Origin: Coffea arabica
Lineage: Eukaryota; Streptophyta; Magnoliopsida; Gentianales; Rubiaceae
DNA: 64,000 nucleotides
Direction: 5' to 3'
Assembly (NCBI RefSeq): GCF_036785885.1
Contig: NC_092323.1
Location: 5,868,501-5,932,500, forward strand
Position numbers and translations under genes: made by a program. The notes under the pieces are model-generated. The model did not search any database and had not been told where the DNA came from. It saw only the letters and a program-made list of their open reading frames with translations. Below are positions 49,190 to 62,325 of the stretch, piece by piece. The stretch's first letter is position 1. Every line of letters starts with the position of its first letter.

Positions 49190-49470
49190 CTACGCTTGCT
49201 TCTCTGATGTTCAACGGACCCTGCCTGTTAGTATTTTTTTTTCAAGCCGCTGCCTGTGGCAATTTACAGGGACCACGGGCAGGCGATTTTGTGCATTTTA
49301 CACACCGTTTAATTTTATTTGCACACGATGTAATTTTATTTATACAACGTGTACTTTTAGAATAAATTTTTGTGAATTTAACACACATCGTTAAAAACAA
49401 GATACAAAAAGTAATTTGAATCATATAATTTTTTTGGATCAAATCTTAACTGTGAATAGCTCTGGTGCGA
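49190..49470. mobile_element. Third member of the 217/258-bp MITE family
   Basis: The interior (GTGCATTTTACACACCG, TAATTTTATTTATACAACGTGTA, TTTTTTTGGATCAAATCTTAA) parallels 24800-24960. The ends are not clear, so the borders are approximate. Confidence 0.6.
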
Positions 49471-50480
49471 TCCTTCTGATGATCACTCCAGCCGCTCATC
49501 CCAATTTACAGAAACAAACATGGCATTCGGAAATCATGCAAATTTTGCCCAGCCCCACCCCGCTGCACATTTTGACTTTGCAATATGAATCGTGGGGTTC
49601 CATGCCCAACCCTTACACACCAACCATTTTCCCTTCTTCCAATTCTTCCGGTCTTCTTTAACTTCTGACTACTGACTAGTGGAATAAAACTAGTACTATT
49701 CTGCACATCCAAACCACTTTACCAGAATTCCATAATTGCATTTAAAACATAAAAAAGTCCCTATTACAGTAACATCTATCTAAATTAATAAATTCAATTA
49801 AATAATAATTTTTTAATCTCAGTTTGGGCTAACGAGCTAAATTAATCATTTCGATAGAATAATAAGATAATAATTTTAAAAAAATGTTACATAACTCTTT
49901 GATCCCATTCGTATCATAAATTAATAATTCACTAAAATTATACATTATATTTTCCCAAATTATAAGTATATTGTTGTCTGTTTTTCTTAAAATTTAAATT
50001 AGCTAAATTTTATCCCTAATTTTCCTTTCTGCATCTAAAAGTTCTAGTCTCATGTTGCAATAAACAATAAGACATTATCCCTACAACTTTTTTATTGCAT
50101 CTAGAAGTTCTGGTCTCATATTGCATTAAAGAAATTAGGAAGAATTATTGATGCTTAGAATGCTTCTTTTTGCATAACAGGATCTAAAAATATTATATCA
50201 TACTCAACTTCATCACTAACCGAATTTTAAATGATATGCTAGTAACAATTTCTTCTTGAAGACATTAATAGAATTAAATTATACTTGCAAATCAAGTAGA
50301 TATACTTAAAGAAATTAGTCTCCTTTTGTTAATAGAATAATTCATATTTTTATAAAATAAAACAAAACTTCAATTGATTAAATGAGTGTTTATTTGATAA
50401 ATCAATAATTTATTAATTTATCAATTAATTAATAATACCTCTTTAAAATAACAGAATTTGTATCATTCCAAAGTTACTAA

Positions 50481-50701
50481 GGCCCTGTTTGGCACTTGAA
50501 TTTTTTGTCAAGTTTATCTGCTACAAGTTTTTTAAAAATTTTAGTTACAATAACCTCAAAAAAAATTTTAAAACTTTTAAACTAGACATTTCAAAATATT
50601 CAAAAATTTACACATTTCAAAAAATTTTAAAAAAACTTCTACAGTAAACTACAGTAAAATTTTAAATAAATATCTAAAAAACTCACTTACCAAACGGACC
50701 T
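50481..50701. mobile_element. Small MITE ending GGCCCTGTTTGG
   Basis: Inverted ends: left AGGCCCTGTTTGGCA, right reversed AGGTCCGTTTGGTAA, flanked by TA. The interior is AT-rich with CTACAGTAAACTACAG. Superfamily is uncertain: PIF/Harbinger-like by its ends, Tc1-like by a TA duplication. Confidence 0.6.
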
Positions 50702-51391
50702 TATAGAGAGGTTTTATTGTATTATTTTACTACCAAATAGTGGAGCATACACTTAAAATTAGTCATCAAAATGGCCACCTTCCCCTTAATTTCTTGGTCA
50801 ACCGTCCGAAACACGATATGTCCTACACCGGACCAATGCGGTCATCTTCTTTGACTAAGCCCCATCTATATTCTCGCCACCACCGCTTTATAGTTTATAC
50901 TTTTATCATTGGGACCGAAAAAGCAAAAGCCACCATAGACCAAAGAACAATTGGCATCCCAGAACATTTGAACCAAAAATAAAAGCAGTCTTTTTCTACA
51001 TAAACAAATCAAAAGCAGACTGCAAATTGCAGCTATCTTCTTTGAAATGCGCCATACATGTACCAAATCCACCACCTGCCCTGCTTCTTTGCCATTAACT
51101 CACCTTCATTTGTCAATTCGTTTAATTCACGATTGATGACCCAAAAAGAAAAGAAGAGAGAGAAGAAGAAAAACAGATAAATGATCAAGACTAAAAGTTG
51201 TTGTACAAGAAATAAACTAAAGTCACTAATAATCAGTCTCTAAAATCTCCTTCGAGACACAAACTGATTAATACCTATTAGACTGCTAGATAATTACGCT
51301 ATTACACAATTTTACATTTGTTTCCCCTACATTTTCCACCCTTTTTGGGCACCGATTAAGTGTGTTGCGGTGGAACAAATTATAATCCTGA

Positions 51392-52743
<1,352 letters not shown>

Positions 52744-53182
52744 GACGACCAGTACTAGTTTTTCCTTCTAAACCAGCATCGAGCTGGCTAAGGAGAGAGA
52801 AGAAAGCGAGAGAGAGAGAGAGAGATAGGAGTAGAGAGGAAGCAGTGTTGATAAAGGGGGTCAGTTTGATGCCATTGACGAGGTTAAAGAGCTGATAAAG
52901 TAAACAGTAGGTGACTGACCTGTCACTCTAATCTAACAGCTGCCTCGTCAAATTTAGGTGCGAATAAGATCAGACCACAAAAAGATGAAAAAAGATTTTG
53001 GGATTCTATTCTTCGACTAATGTGCTTCTTCACTAGTAATCTTTTGCTTTACTATAGGGGGACATATTAAAATCAGTTTGACATGTGGTGGTGCTACATT
53101 AATTTTCTTTAAACTTTTCGGATTAGTCGTCCCAAATTATTATCTACCTATATATATATATATAGCTGGCATTCTATTTCCG

Positions 53183-53354
53183 TGTTTGGATTGTAAATTA
53201 TTACACTTTATTTTCACCTTATTTACATACACTGACTTACTTGTATTATCAACATATTTTTCAATCATCTTTTTATCTCACATACGTCATATCAAAAAAG
53301 TGCTACTGTACTTTTTTCATAAACTTATCTCAAATAATTTACAATCCAAACACA
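53183..53354. mobile_element. MITE with perfect 21-bp inverted ends
   Basis: The left end GTGTTTGGATTGTAAATTATT and the exact reverse complement at the right enclose about 130 AT-rich bases. Short ATTTC words lie on both sides and may be the target duplication. It belongs to the GTTTGGATT family repeated across the window. Confidence 0.8.
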
Positions 53355-54857
53355 TTTCTATTACCGCTTAGATCGATGTACGAGTTATTCGTGGTGGTGC
53401 TACATACATTTTAGTCCACCATTTCTTTTGTTATTCCATCACAATTGAATTATTTCACTTGATTGCAAATGTTGAGCCATTCATGACCGTTTAAACATGC
53501 TTGAAGTTTTTGCTACATAAGGACGACTATAATGACTATTGAATTTTGAATCCCTTTTTTTAAAAAAACAATTACTATTGAGTTTAGTTACAAATTATCA
53601 TGACTTTTGAGGAGCAAATAATTAGCCTTCGATGCCTCAATCTATCGAACTCTCTTTGTAGATTTGTTTAAGATACTACCTCGTTTATTTATTTCAGAGA
53701 ATATAGGGACAAAGTTTGCAAATGGAATCGATTCTTTAATGTGGAGGGTTTGGATTTAGGATGATTTTGTGAAAGTAATTAAATGTACGCCTACAAATAT
53801 CACAAAGTTCCCATGAGAATGTAATTCCCTTTCCCGTTAGAGCAATAATGCTTTAAGCTGAAAGGATGCGATGCGGGACATTGACCTTTTCAGCATAGTA
53901 TTAGTGTTACATTACGGAGTCCGTCCAGAGCGAGAGGGCATTGGAATGGGTCTTCGGGTAACAGGAAATTTGAAGAGATGCTTGTCGTTCGTCAGACCCC
54001 AGTGTCTCGTTTTTCCTTACGGGAGTCGTGTTAATTTGGAGTATTAGTTGTTTGTTTACTTTGACGTACCAGTCGTCTATCGTTATCGTTTTTTTTTTTT
54101 TTTTTTTTTATAAATCTTCCTCCCATAATCCCTTCCTTCCTCCAATCAAGTTCGAATCCTGATTTATCAAGAGGAGCATGGTAAACAGCTCCAATGAGCT
54201 ATTGATTAAATTTATAATAGACCTAAATCTATTGAATTTCTATTTTCCTCTTCATTTTGTAATTCTTTCCTCTCACTGCATTTACGTTTTAGTATTTCCA
54301 TCCAATCCCATAAATTGCTTCCATCCAATCGGCTATTCAATAGAACTAAATCTATTGAATCCCGGGGTCAGAGGCGGGTTTGTAAATTCTTTTGTTTCAA
54401 GGCACAGGTTTCATATTCAGAACATGTACGATTATCAACCTATGCTCTTACCAGAAAGTTGTGGCCTCGGCCTTAAATGTTGTGAAAGCGAAAAAAAAGG
54501 AAAGAATTATAAGGTATTTAAGAACTTCTAAATATAAAATATGTAGCGTTTGGAAGAAAATTTATTATCATTTTTTTTCCTTTTCTCCCTGTGTGGGTAG
54601 GGGTAGCCAACTCTATTTATTCTATTTTAACTTTATTTTACCTTACAATGGTTGGGTTTGGGACTGTCCTTATAATTCCATGGTCAGCACAGGATCTGTA
54701 GTTTGAATTTATGTACGTACTTGAGCCATCAATAATACTAAAACTCAAAAGGGTAATGGCATCTTACAAAATTGAACTTCTCCACCCATCGTCTGCGATG
54801 TGGTGTTATGGGAATGGACGAATTAATGACGAAGAAAAAAGAACGGAAAAGTCCAGG

Positions 54858-55026
54858 AGTGTGTTTGGATAGGCTATTAATTGAAATATTATTTTGAATA
54901 ATTACTGTAATTTTTTTTATGCGATGTATGTGAAATAAAAATAATAATTAAAAATATAAAAAAAAATTTAAAAATTATGTTTTTGACATAAGCGAAATAT
55001 TATTTGAAATAATTTACTCTTCAAAT
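54858..55026. mobile_element. Degenerate GTTTGGAT-family MITE
   Basis: GTGTTTGGATAGGCTATTAA at the left and TTTACTCTTCAAATGG at the right enclose an AT-rich core with the same TGTATGTGAAATAAAAA words as the elements at 58207 and 60346. The right border is unclear because a SINE inserted there. Confidence 0.5.
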
Positions 55027-55038
55027 GGTCTCTCGCAG

Positions 55039-55233
55039 GAATTTTTTTTTTTGTCGGGGTGTCCGGATCAATTCTTACGGGGTCCGACTAATCCCCTGCG
55101 GCCCGGGCCTTGACGCCCCAACCCGACCCAAGCACGGTAAGTGCGCGGAGGAATCCAGCAGCGCAGGGACTCGAACCTGGGATCTAGAGGTTCACCAGGG
55201 GAGATGCTGCCGCTGGACCATTCACGCGGGGAC
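55039..55233 (-). mobile_element. tRNA-derived SINE, about 195 bp
   Basis: Identical 12-bp flanks GGTCTCTCGCAG lie at 55027-55038 and 55234-55245. On the minus strand the element begins at 55233 and carries an A-box-like TGAATGGTCCAGCGG and a perfect Pol III B box GGTTCGAGTCC, then a tRNA-unrelated part, and ends in poly-A (plus-strand T run near 55042). It is GC-rich compared with its surroundings. Confidence 0.9.
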
Positions 55234-55245
55234 GGTCTCTCGCAG

Positions 55246-55808
55246 CAATTGAGAACCAAATTTGACATTTCCAATCTGCTCATGATGCTACAGGGGCGAA
55301 CTTGAACTAGACTTTTCTTGACACACATGATGCACCTCTGAATTTAAGTCCCATCCGTGGATTCTTAGCAACATAATCAGCGGATAAAGCAATTGTTACT
55401 GTGACTTTGAAGACTCGAGGGAGTGTTTGGTTTATGGGATGGAAGTTCTAGGACTGGCTGGCCTCCTCATCATTTCACGCTAGTGACCTGATTTCGGAAT
55501 TGACACGATGAAATCCATTTAGATTTTCAAACCAAACATGCAAGGGGGAATGAAAAATCTATGGCTATAGTGGGTTTATGATTCCAATATCTAAAGCAAA
55601 CAGTCCCTTTAAGTTATGACACTTTTTTTAATTTGCTTTATTGACTGCTGAATTAGATTAATGACTTTCAACCCGTCTCGTAACTCAATTTGAATTTTGA
55701 GAGCTAGAGTTTTTTTGAGCTTTTTCCTCGGATAAAAGTGTTTTTGTTTGGTGGGGGGGTGATTGTGGGTGATAGAGCTTTTACTTTTATCCTATGGTAT
55801 ATAATTAA
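55246..55808. other. Intergenic, nothing recognised
   Basis: No gene or clear element is seen between the SINE and the fold-back element. Confidence 0.5.
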
Positions 55809-57155
55809 GGGAGAACTACACCAATCGTCCCTCACATATTAACAGATGTGAAAATTTAGTCCCTCAGAAAAAAAATGTTCAATTTTAGTCCCTAATAAAA
55901 AAAAATGATTAATTTTAGTCTCTTCTCGCTTTTCCGAACAAATTTTGGCCGGAACTTATTAGGCCCACATGCAATGCCCAATTTTTAAAGGGTAAAAGTG
56001 ACAAATCATCTCACTAAACTTTGACAAGAAAAAGGAAAACTCTCTCTCTCTCTCTCCCTTGCCATAGCCCATAGGAGATTCAAACTTCTAAAAAATTTTC
56101 CCATTCGTCAAATCATTAAGTTTTCTTCTCTTTCTTGGACTCCCTGTATCTACCTTTGTTTGGAAGTGGAAGATTCAAGGAAAAAGGGTGAGAAACGAAT
56201 ATATCTCATATATTTATTATTTCATCTTCCTCCCTAGCCAATAATAGTACGTTTTTCCCTCTTGTCTTTCCAACCAATTTCTTCCTCCATTGGTCATGTG
56301 AGGCTTCACTTTTTTTTTTTGGTTCAGCACATAACTTCTTATTTAACATTCTCTACCTTTTTCAATCCGTATCTCCTTTTCGTTTGTTTTTAGAGAAGTT
56401 TATGGAGTATTAAATTTCATCTTCTTTTTTTTTATTCCTTTCTTCTTCTAGAGGTGCCCCACAAGCTTGAAACTTGAAATCCATCTCTGTTGATTAGTCG
56501 TCCTTGATTTGAGGTAAGAAGTAAGAATCCACTTCTCTGTTTCTGTGTAACAGCAGTTTCCTCAGTTTAATATGCATACAAAATGAATCTTTTTATTCTA
56601 GCCCTGTAAGTTAAATTACTTAAAAAATTAATTTGGTCCCCTGTAATCTTGCTCCGACGCCGTACTTGGTAACAAGGTCAACATCTAAACTTGGTAAATC
56701 GCATGCCTGCAGTAATGGTGCTTGCTCCAACACTAAAATTTGTTTTATTTACTTCCTTGATCGTCTTCATCTCATTAAGTTCAGTCCTTTCTTTATGATT
56801 TCCCAGCATATTCTTTTAATCTAGCACAGTGGAATACGCCAATGCTATACTGTTTGAATTGCTAGGTATTAAGATTTTGGGTTGAGATGAATTGCAAATA
56901 ATGGTGGGTTAGTTTTTGTGTTTTTTAATGAATGTTTAACTAAAGTTTTGCCCAGTTGGTCCCTCGCATAGTTGGTCAACGGGGATTTGCCACTTTTACC
57001 CTTTAAAAATTGGGCTATGGACCCAGTGAGTTCCGACCAAAATTTGTTCGAAAAAGTGAAAAGGAACTAAATGTGATCATTTTTTATTTGTTAGGAATTA
57101 AAACTGATCATTTTTGTTCTGAGATATGTGATGGATGATTGGTGCAGTTCTCCCC
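55809..57155. mobile_element. 1.35-kb element with roughly 200-bp inverted ends
   Basis: The left arm (GGGAGAACTACACCAATCGT) and the right arm reversed (GGGGAGAACTGCACCAATCA) stay related for about 200 bases, down to CCCAATTTTTAAAGGGTAAAA. TTAA lies on both sides (55805-55808, 57156-57159). The core (56040-56940) is less AT-rich, with CT runs, and may be captured host sequence. No transposase is seen. Long inverted ends suggest a MULE, but the 4-bp flank does not. Confidence 0.7.
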
Positions 57156-58206
57156 TTAATCAATTGCTGCTTACCTTTCGTTTACAAAGTACACCAAAAG
57201 CGTTTTGTGGCATCTTAGGTGATTCCTCATTTGTCAAATTTAAAATTGAACAAACTTGTCTTCAAAGCCACCAACCCACTCCTATCAAACAAGTTATCCA
57301 GCAAGTCAAAATATAGATAGACCCGAAGACGATTTCTTCAGTCTTTCCCATGGCCCAACTGTGGTGGTGACGAATTTTCTCCTCTAGAGCCCCTGTCGCC
57401 CACAACAGTAGGGACTTGCATGGCCATTTTTTCTTGCACGTGCTTGCTGGAACTTGGAGTTCGACCTTTGATCACGGGGCAGCAAATTATGGACTGCTGT
57501 TACCCAGCCTTGAGACTTCATTCAGTTGGATTGAAAAAATTGGAGGAAAAGGAATAGTGAGAAATTGGATGGATTTGATTTTTCTTATTTGGATTGATGT
57601 TTTTGGAGGGAAAGTGAGAGAAATGATATCTCGTTATTTTGTTGAGTTAATAATTATGTCTTCATCCAAGGGTGGGCACAAACAAAGGGAACAAAAAGAT
57701 TTAATAAGATTTTGCTTTGAAAAACCATTTTGCTCATCCTTTTCAATTAATTGAACACTTCGATCTTTTCTTTTTCTTCCTCAAGCCAAACGAAACTTCA
57801 CCATTTCCTTTCTTTTCATTTGATATTCAATCCAAATACGATGGATGAAAACTGCTTTCCTTTCCTTTCTTTTCTACCGGTGTCCTTTTCTTTCCTCTCC
57901 CTTTATTTCCTTCAATCCAAATGATAAAAGAAAGTGGCACTCAATATTTTTCCGAGAGTAAATATGGCCTAACGTGGTATATTGGATACACTAGATAATC
58001 CATTTGGTGTAATAGGCTGAGGACTTTTTAATTCAAGTGAGAAGTTCTTCTTATATCAAATGACGATCAAAAGAGGTGTATAAAGATCAACTGTTGTAGG
58101 AATTGATTTTAAAGTATGCGAATGTGGTGTAAAACGAGTTCTTTTTTTTTTTTTTTGCTATTTCTCCGATTCAGTTTTGACCGGTTCAATCCATTTAGAA
58201 AGAATT

Positions 58207-58343
58207 CTGGATTGCATTTTTTGAAAAATTTTTTGAGATGTAGTATGTGTAAGATAAAAAAGTGGTCAAGAAATAGTTAAGTGAATACTTTTATTAAAAA
58301 AAAAATTCAAAATTTTATTCCAAAAATGGCAATCCAAACAATC
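58207..58343. mobile_element. GTTTGGATT-family MITE
   Basis: CTGGATTGCATTTTTTG at the left and ATGGCAATCCAAAC at the right are inverted ends of an approximately 137-base AT-rich element. Confidence 0.6.
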
Positions 58344-60345
58344 TCGAAACACCCTGAAGAGTTACAAAAGACTGTAATTTTGTCTTATAGGTAGAGAATT
58401 AGAAATCATAAGTCCAACCGATAAGTTACATCTAGATGAGGATGCAGTAGCTTTCTCGGATAAGATTCAATAATTTTTGTTAATGGGTGCAAGCATGGGG
58501 TTGTAAATAGTACGTAGAGTAGATTTAGAACAATAGCACTTACTTTCAAAGTATGCATCTTGATCTAGTTAGTTTCTGTATGGTTAGCTTGGCATGCGAA
58601 TTTGGACAGAATACATCATTTTGGCTGAGATATTATCCAAGTCCTTTTTTTTTTTTTTTGGGCGAAGACATAACTTATCAGGATATGCACGCTTAAACAA
58701 GTTGGAATTTACAAAAGAAAGTCACCAAGAACTGTGTAATATGAATTTTAACTCCTAATAGATTATTCATTTTTGCCTATTGCTGCAATTTCCAAACCAC
58801 GTCGATATGCAAGCTCGGTTGCTTCTGTGGATGCTTCGTGGCAAGAACTCTCAAGCACAAGAGGAAGAATGAAAGTTCAAAAGAAGTGAACCGCCCCCCC
58901 GCCGTCCCCCAACCCCCATCCCCCACAACAACAAAAAAAAACTACTTGAAGTGAATGTAATTATCGGCATGAGAATCCTCCACCTTAGAATAAATATTTT
59001 TTTTTGTACTCATTTTTATAAAGTTTTCAGGCATTTTCTGGGTTCAAGAGTTGTAGGCTAAAACTACTTGCAATGCTCTAGCAGTGAAAAGGAAAGTTGG
59101 GGATCAGTTCAGGATATTCTATATTGTTTTGTTTCTAAACTTGGTTCAGAAATTACTGCGAAACTTGCCAAACATGTAAACAATTGGGCCTCACTTAAGT
59201 AACTATGCAACCAACAACAGACGAAAGAAGCTTGCGAAAAGATGATTTACCGGAATAAGTTCAAGCGTTTAGGCCAACCAACAAGTGCCAAACTGGGAAT
59301 AGCTAGTTTGCTTGTACTTGTTTCAGTTGTTTGGGCTTTCACTTGTGTTGAGGGTCCATGAGATGGCAAGCTTGAATGATACCATTCTTTTACGCATGCA
59401 AATCATCATCCATATTTGCACTTTTTTTTTTTTTACAACAAGGTTGTGTTTATCCTAATCTAGAGGGAGGGAAGGTTAAAAGTGTTCTAACACCTCTTTT
59501 GAATTTTTTTCACTATAAGTGTGATTAGAACTCCCGACCTACGGTTTAAAGAGGGATTTAATCCCTATTTGGTGGCTACTAACCTTTGGCTCAGTGGTTA
59601 AGACACAGCACTTACATTGGTCGTTTATGCATTCTCATGGCACTTGCACTGGTGGCTGTTGGAAAAACCGAAACTAAAATATTTTATTTTATTTTATTTT
59701 TTAATTGAAGACTCCGACTTAAATATATAAGAAGTAACAAATTATTTTATAGATCCAAAGTTTCCATTTGCCTGTGCAGTGTGCCCCATTCGAAAGGCAG
59801 AGTCGAAAAAAGACAAACTTTTTGCCCATGAATCCGAGTCAAATTTATTCTTGAAGTTACAAATTCAGACTCTGTGGAAGTTGTTCATCTACTTTTTTCC
59901 TTTTTTATTTTTTGGGGATGTTCACCTACTTGTGCATTAGTCATTGAAATTTATTCAAGCACAATACTATGAGCATTGTGCAAAGAAACCATTTCAAGTT
60001 TTAACATAAAAGGGTGTGCTCCATAGGATAAGTGATTAAATGGAGAGATTTCTCCTCCTCACTCCCATGTCCTGACCGAAAAATGATCCCAATCGGCAAG
60101 TACTCAAGATCCTACATTAACTATCGAACAAAACAACTAGATTTCCGAATATGATCAAATGATATTTGGATGGTGACCTTCTAAGACTTGGGAGACAACT
60201 GAAAACAACAATACCAACAACAAAAAAAAAGAAGAAAGGAAGTAAATATGGAAGGACTTCAGGAGTTTCATTCATGGTCATATATGCCAAATCATAATCC
60301 CAAGCCATAAGAAAACAATCAAATCTTAAAACATTTACATGAACG

Positions 60346-60491
60346 CTCCCGTTTGGATTGCTATTTTGTGAAACTTTTTATAGAAAAATGTATTGTAGTG
60401 ATTTGATATATGTGAAATAAAAAAAATGATAAAAAAATGTGTTAATAGAAATTGTAAAAATTTTTTGATAGCAAACTACAATCCAAACACC
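60346..60491. mobile_element. GTTTGGATT-family MITE
   Basis: Ends CCCGTTTGGATTGCTATTTT and GCAAACTACAATCCAAACAC form inverted repeats around an AT-rich core with TGTATTGTAGTGATTTGATA. Confidence 0.7.
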
Positions 60492-60532
60492 ATGATTTAA
60501 GCTATAAACATCAATAAATCATTTGTTAAGGT

Positions 60533-60663
60533 CCAGCTTGAATTGTTATTTTTAAGAGTTTTTATATAAAAAAAAAAGTATTGTAACGATTTGATGTATA
60601 TAAAGTAAAAAGTTGATTGAAAAATGAATTTAATGTTTTTTGTAAAAAATCATAATCCAAACA
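60533..60663. mobile_element. GTTTGGATT-family MITE, adjacent copy
   Basis: It has a related core (GTATTGTAACGATTTGATGTA) and the right end CATAATCCAAACAAGG, 40 bases beyond the previous copy. The left end is decayed (CTTGAATTGTTATTTTT). Confidence 0.55.
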
Positions 60664-62090
60664 AGGTAGTGCAGGCCTTTTTTTTTTTTTTTGGGGTACA
60701 AATACAACGTCAAAGTGTTTTTCTGTAAATCATTCAAAAAATGGCTTTGTTTGGTGTAATTTTGAATAAGACACGCACAATCCAGTACCCCTCATGTCTA
60801 ATTATTTCCTTGTCATCGAACAATCAACTAATGTCCTTCCTGCTGATGCATGCTCTGTTTTTACGGGTCGGAATCTGACGTCCCACCTCCCTCATTGACC
60901 GTTGATCTACTTCTAATTGGACGTCATTATTACTTAATGAGTCATCATACTTTCTACTCAAACCGCCTCGCTCATTGACTCACTCCACTCCCCACCCATT
61001 TTCGGTCACAGCCAATTTTCTGTTTATCTTTATCCTCCTTAAGTCAATATCCATTTGGCACCCTAATAAGTTTTGATATTTTGCAAATTTACCTTCACTA
61101 ACGGTCTTGGTTAATTTTTAGCAGCGTAATAATCTAACATCAGTTTCTCACCATATAGTTTCAGTGATGGAAAATTGTTTTTTGAATGGAGCGATGCAAT
61201 GTTGTTAAATGTTAGTATTGTTTTTAAGTTTGAAGTTCTCAAAATTTAAAAGATATACACTAAAACTTAAGGGAAAAATATGCAATGATTAAAACATTGA
61301 GAATTTCTTTAATTTCATTGAATCAATGATAAGACAAATGCAACATTTTTCCCCTAATAGGAAAAATGTGGGATTTAAAAAGTGGAGAGGAGGAAGGGAG
61401 ATTTGAACCAAAAGTTATAAGTTTCAGGGTCTTAACCTTAATTATTGCACAAATTCAAGATTGAACAATAAGCCTTATAAAGAAAGTGGTACTAACAAAA
61501 AGCCTCTATTTCTTATATTTTCTAAAAAAATGTTGTTATTCTTACTTTTTTAACAGCTTTTCTTGCCAAAATGCTTTTATATATTATGAACTTTGAATTC
61601 TGATGATGTATTTTTTGTTAGACAGGCACTTTTTTATCAATGGAAAAATTTAGTATGGAAACTTAAGTTGGAATATCTAAATCCCCTTATTATGATAAGA
61701 AAAGTTCAAAGAAACATGGAAAATGGTGGTAAATCGTTGTCCTTTTAGAGTAATTTGAGTTACTCAAGACTCGAACAGTTATTCAAGATCATCAAGAAGA
61801 AGGGGTAAAATTGCATAACACTTAGAAAGAAAGGGGCAAGTTGAAGATTAAACAAACCACCGGAAGGGTGGGGAAGGAAAATTAACCCGCAGAAGCCAAT
61901 CATAATCCCCGAATTACCCCCATCAATTACAATAGTGAAAGACCCCTAGATTTGCTCCAGCTTTTGCTTCCATGTCCGAAGAATTTACAGCTAATCTCTT
62001 CCGTCTCCGTCCCTCCCTTCTTCCCTTTTCCGCTCATCCCATTTCCGTTTCAAGCCCGAAATTGTTAACCAGGAAAAAGGAAACAATACT

Positions 62091-62097
62091 ACCAAAC
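62091..62097 (+). promoter_or_regulatory. Candidate SMRE (MYB46/MYB83) site upstream of IRX14
   Basis: ACCAAAC, preceded by T, fits ACC(A/T)A(A/C)(T/C) and lies 229 bases before the start codon. Confidence 0.4.
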
Positions 62098-62228
62098 TAA
62101 GCAACCCATTCAATTCTTTTGAATTCATTCTTTAACTCGAAGATATCTCCCACCCAACTCCCACCCCATCCTTTTCCTTCAACCGCACTCACCAGTCTGT
62201 CCCCCTATCAAACCCCCAACTTATCACC

Positions 62229-62235
62229 ACCTACT
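62229..62235 (+). promoter_or_regulatory. Second candidate SMRE upstream of IRX14
   Basis: ACCTACT, preceded by C, fits the same consensus and lies 91 bases before the ATG, perhaps inside the leader. A CT dinucleotide run follows at 62267-62284. Confidence 0.35.
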
Positions 62236-62325
62236 CAAACTTGAGCTCAAACTAACAAACCCATTTCTTCTCTCTCTCTCTCTGTAGAAGGAAAAGGGGG
62301 GGAGGAACTTAACGGCAAACAAGAA

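Larger units (their letters stand above)
48789..51391. other. Intergenic, downstream of the WRKY gene
   Basis: AT-rich sequence with the two small elements listed separately and the WRKY 3' UTR. No gene is supported. Confidence 0.5.
52744..55026. other. Intergenic: WRKY upstream region and MITEs
   Basis: WRKY leader and promoter to about 53050, then AT-rich sequence with the MITEs listed. A poly-T run lies at 54090-54109. No gene is supported. Confidence 0.5.
57156..62090. other. Long intergenic, upstream of IRX14
   Basis: AT-rich, with several small MITEs of the GTTTGGATT family and T or A homopolymers. Open frames near 57416 and 60117 show no family features. I see no gene. Confidence 0.5.

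Noticed and set aside
57416-57754. 112-codon frame in the spacer before IRX14
   Set aside because: No signal, domain or conserved motif; composition like the surrounding non-coding DNA.
59590-59620. TGGCTCAGTGGTTAAG, like a tRNA A box
   Set aside because: No B box or tRNA fold follows at the right distance; at most an old SINE scrap.
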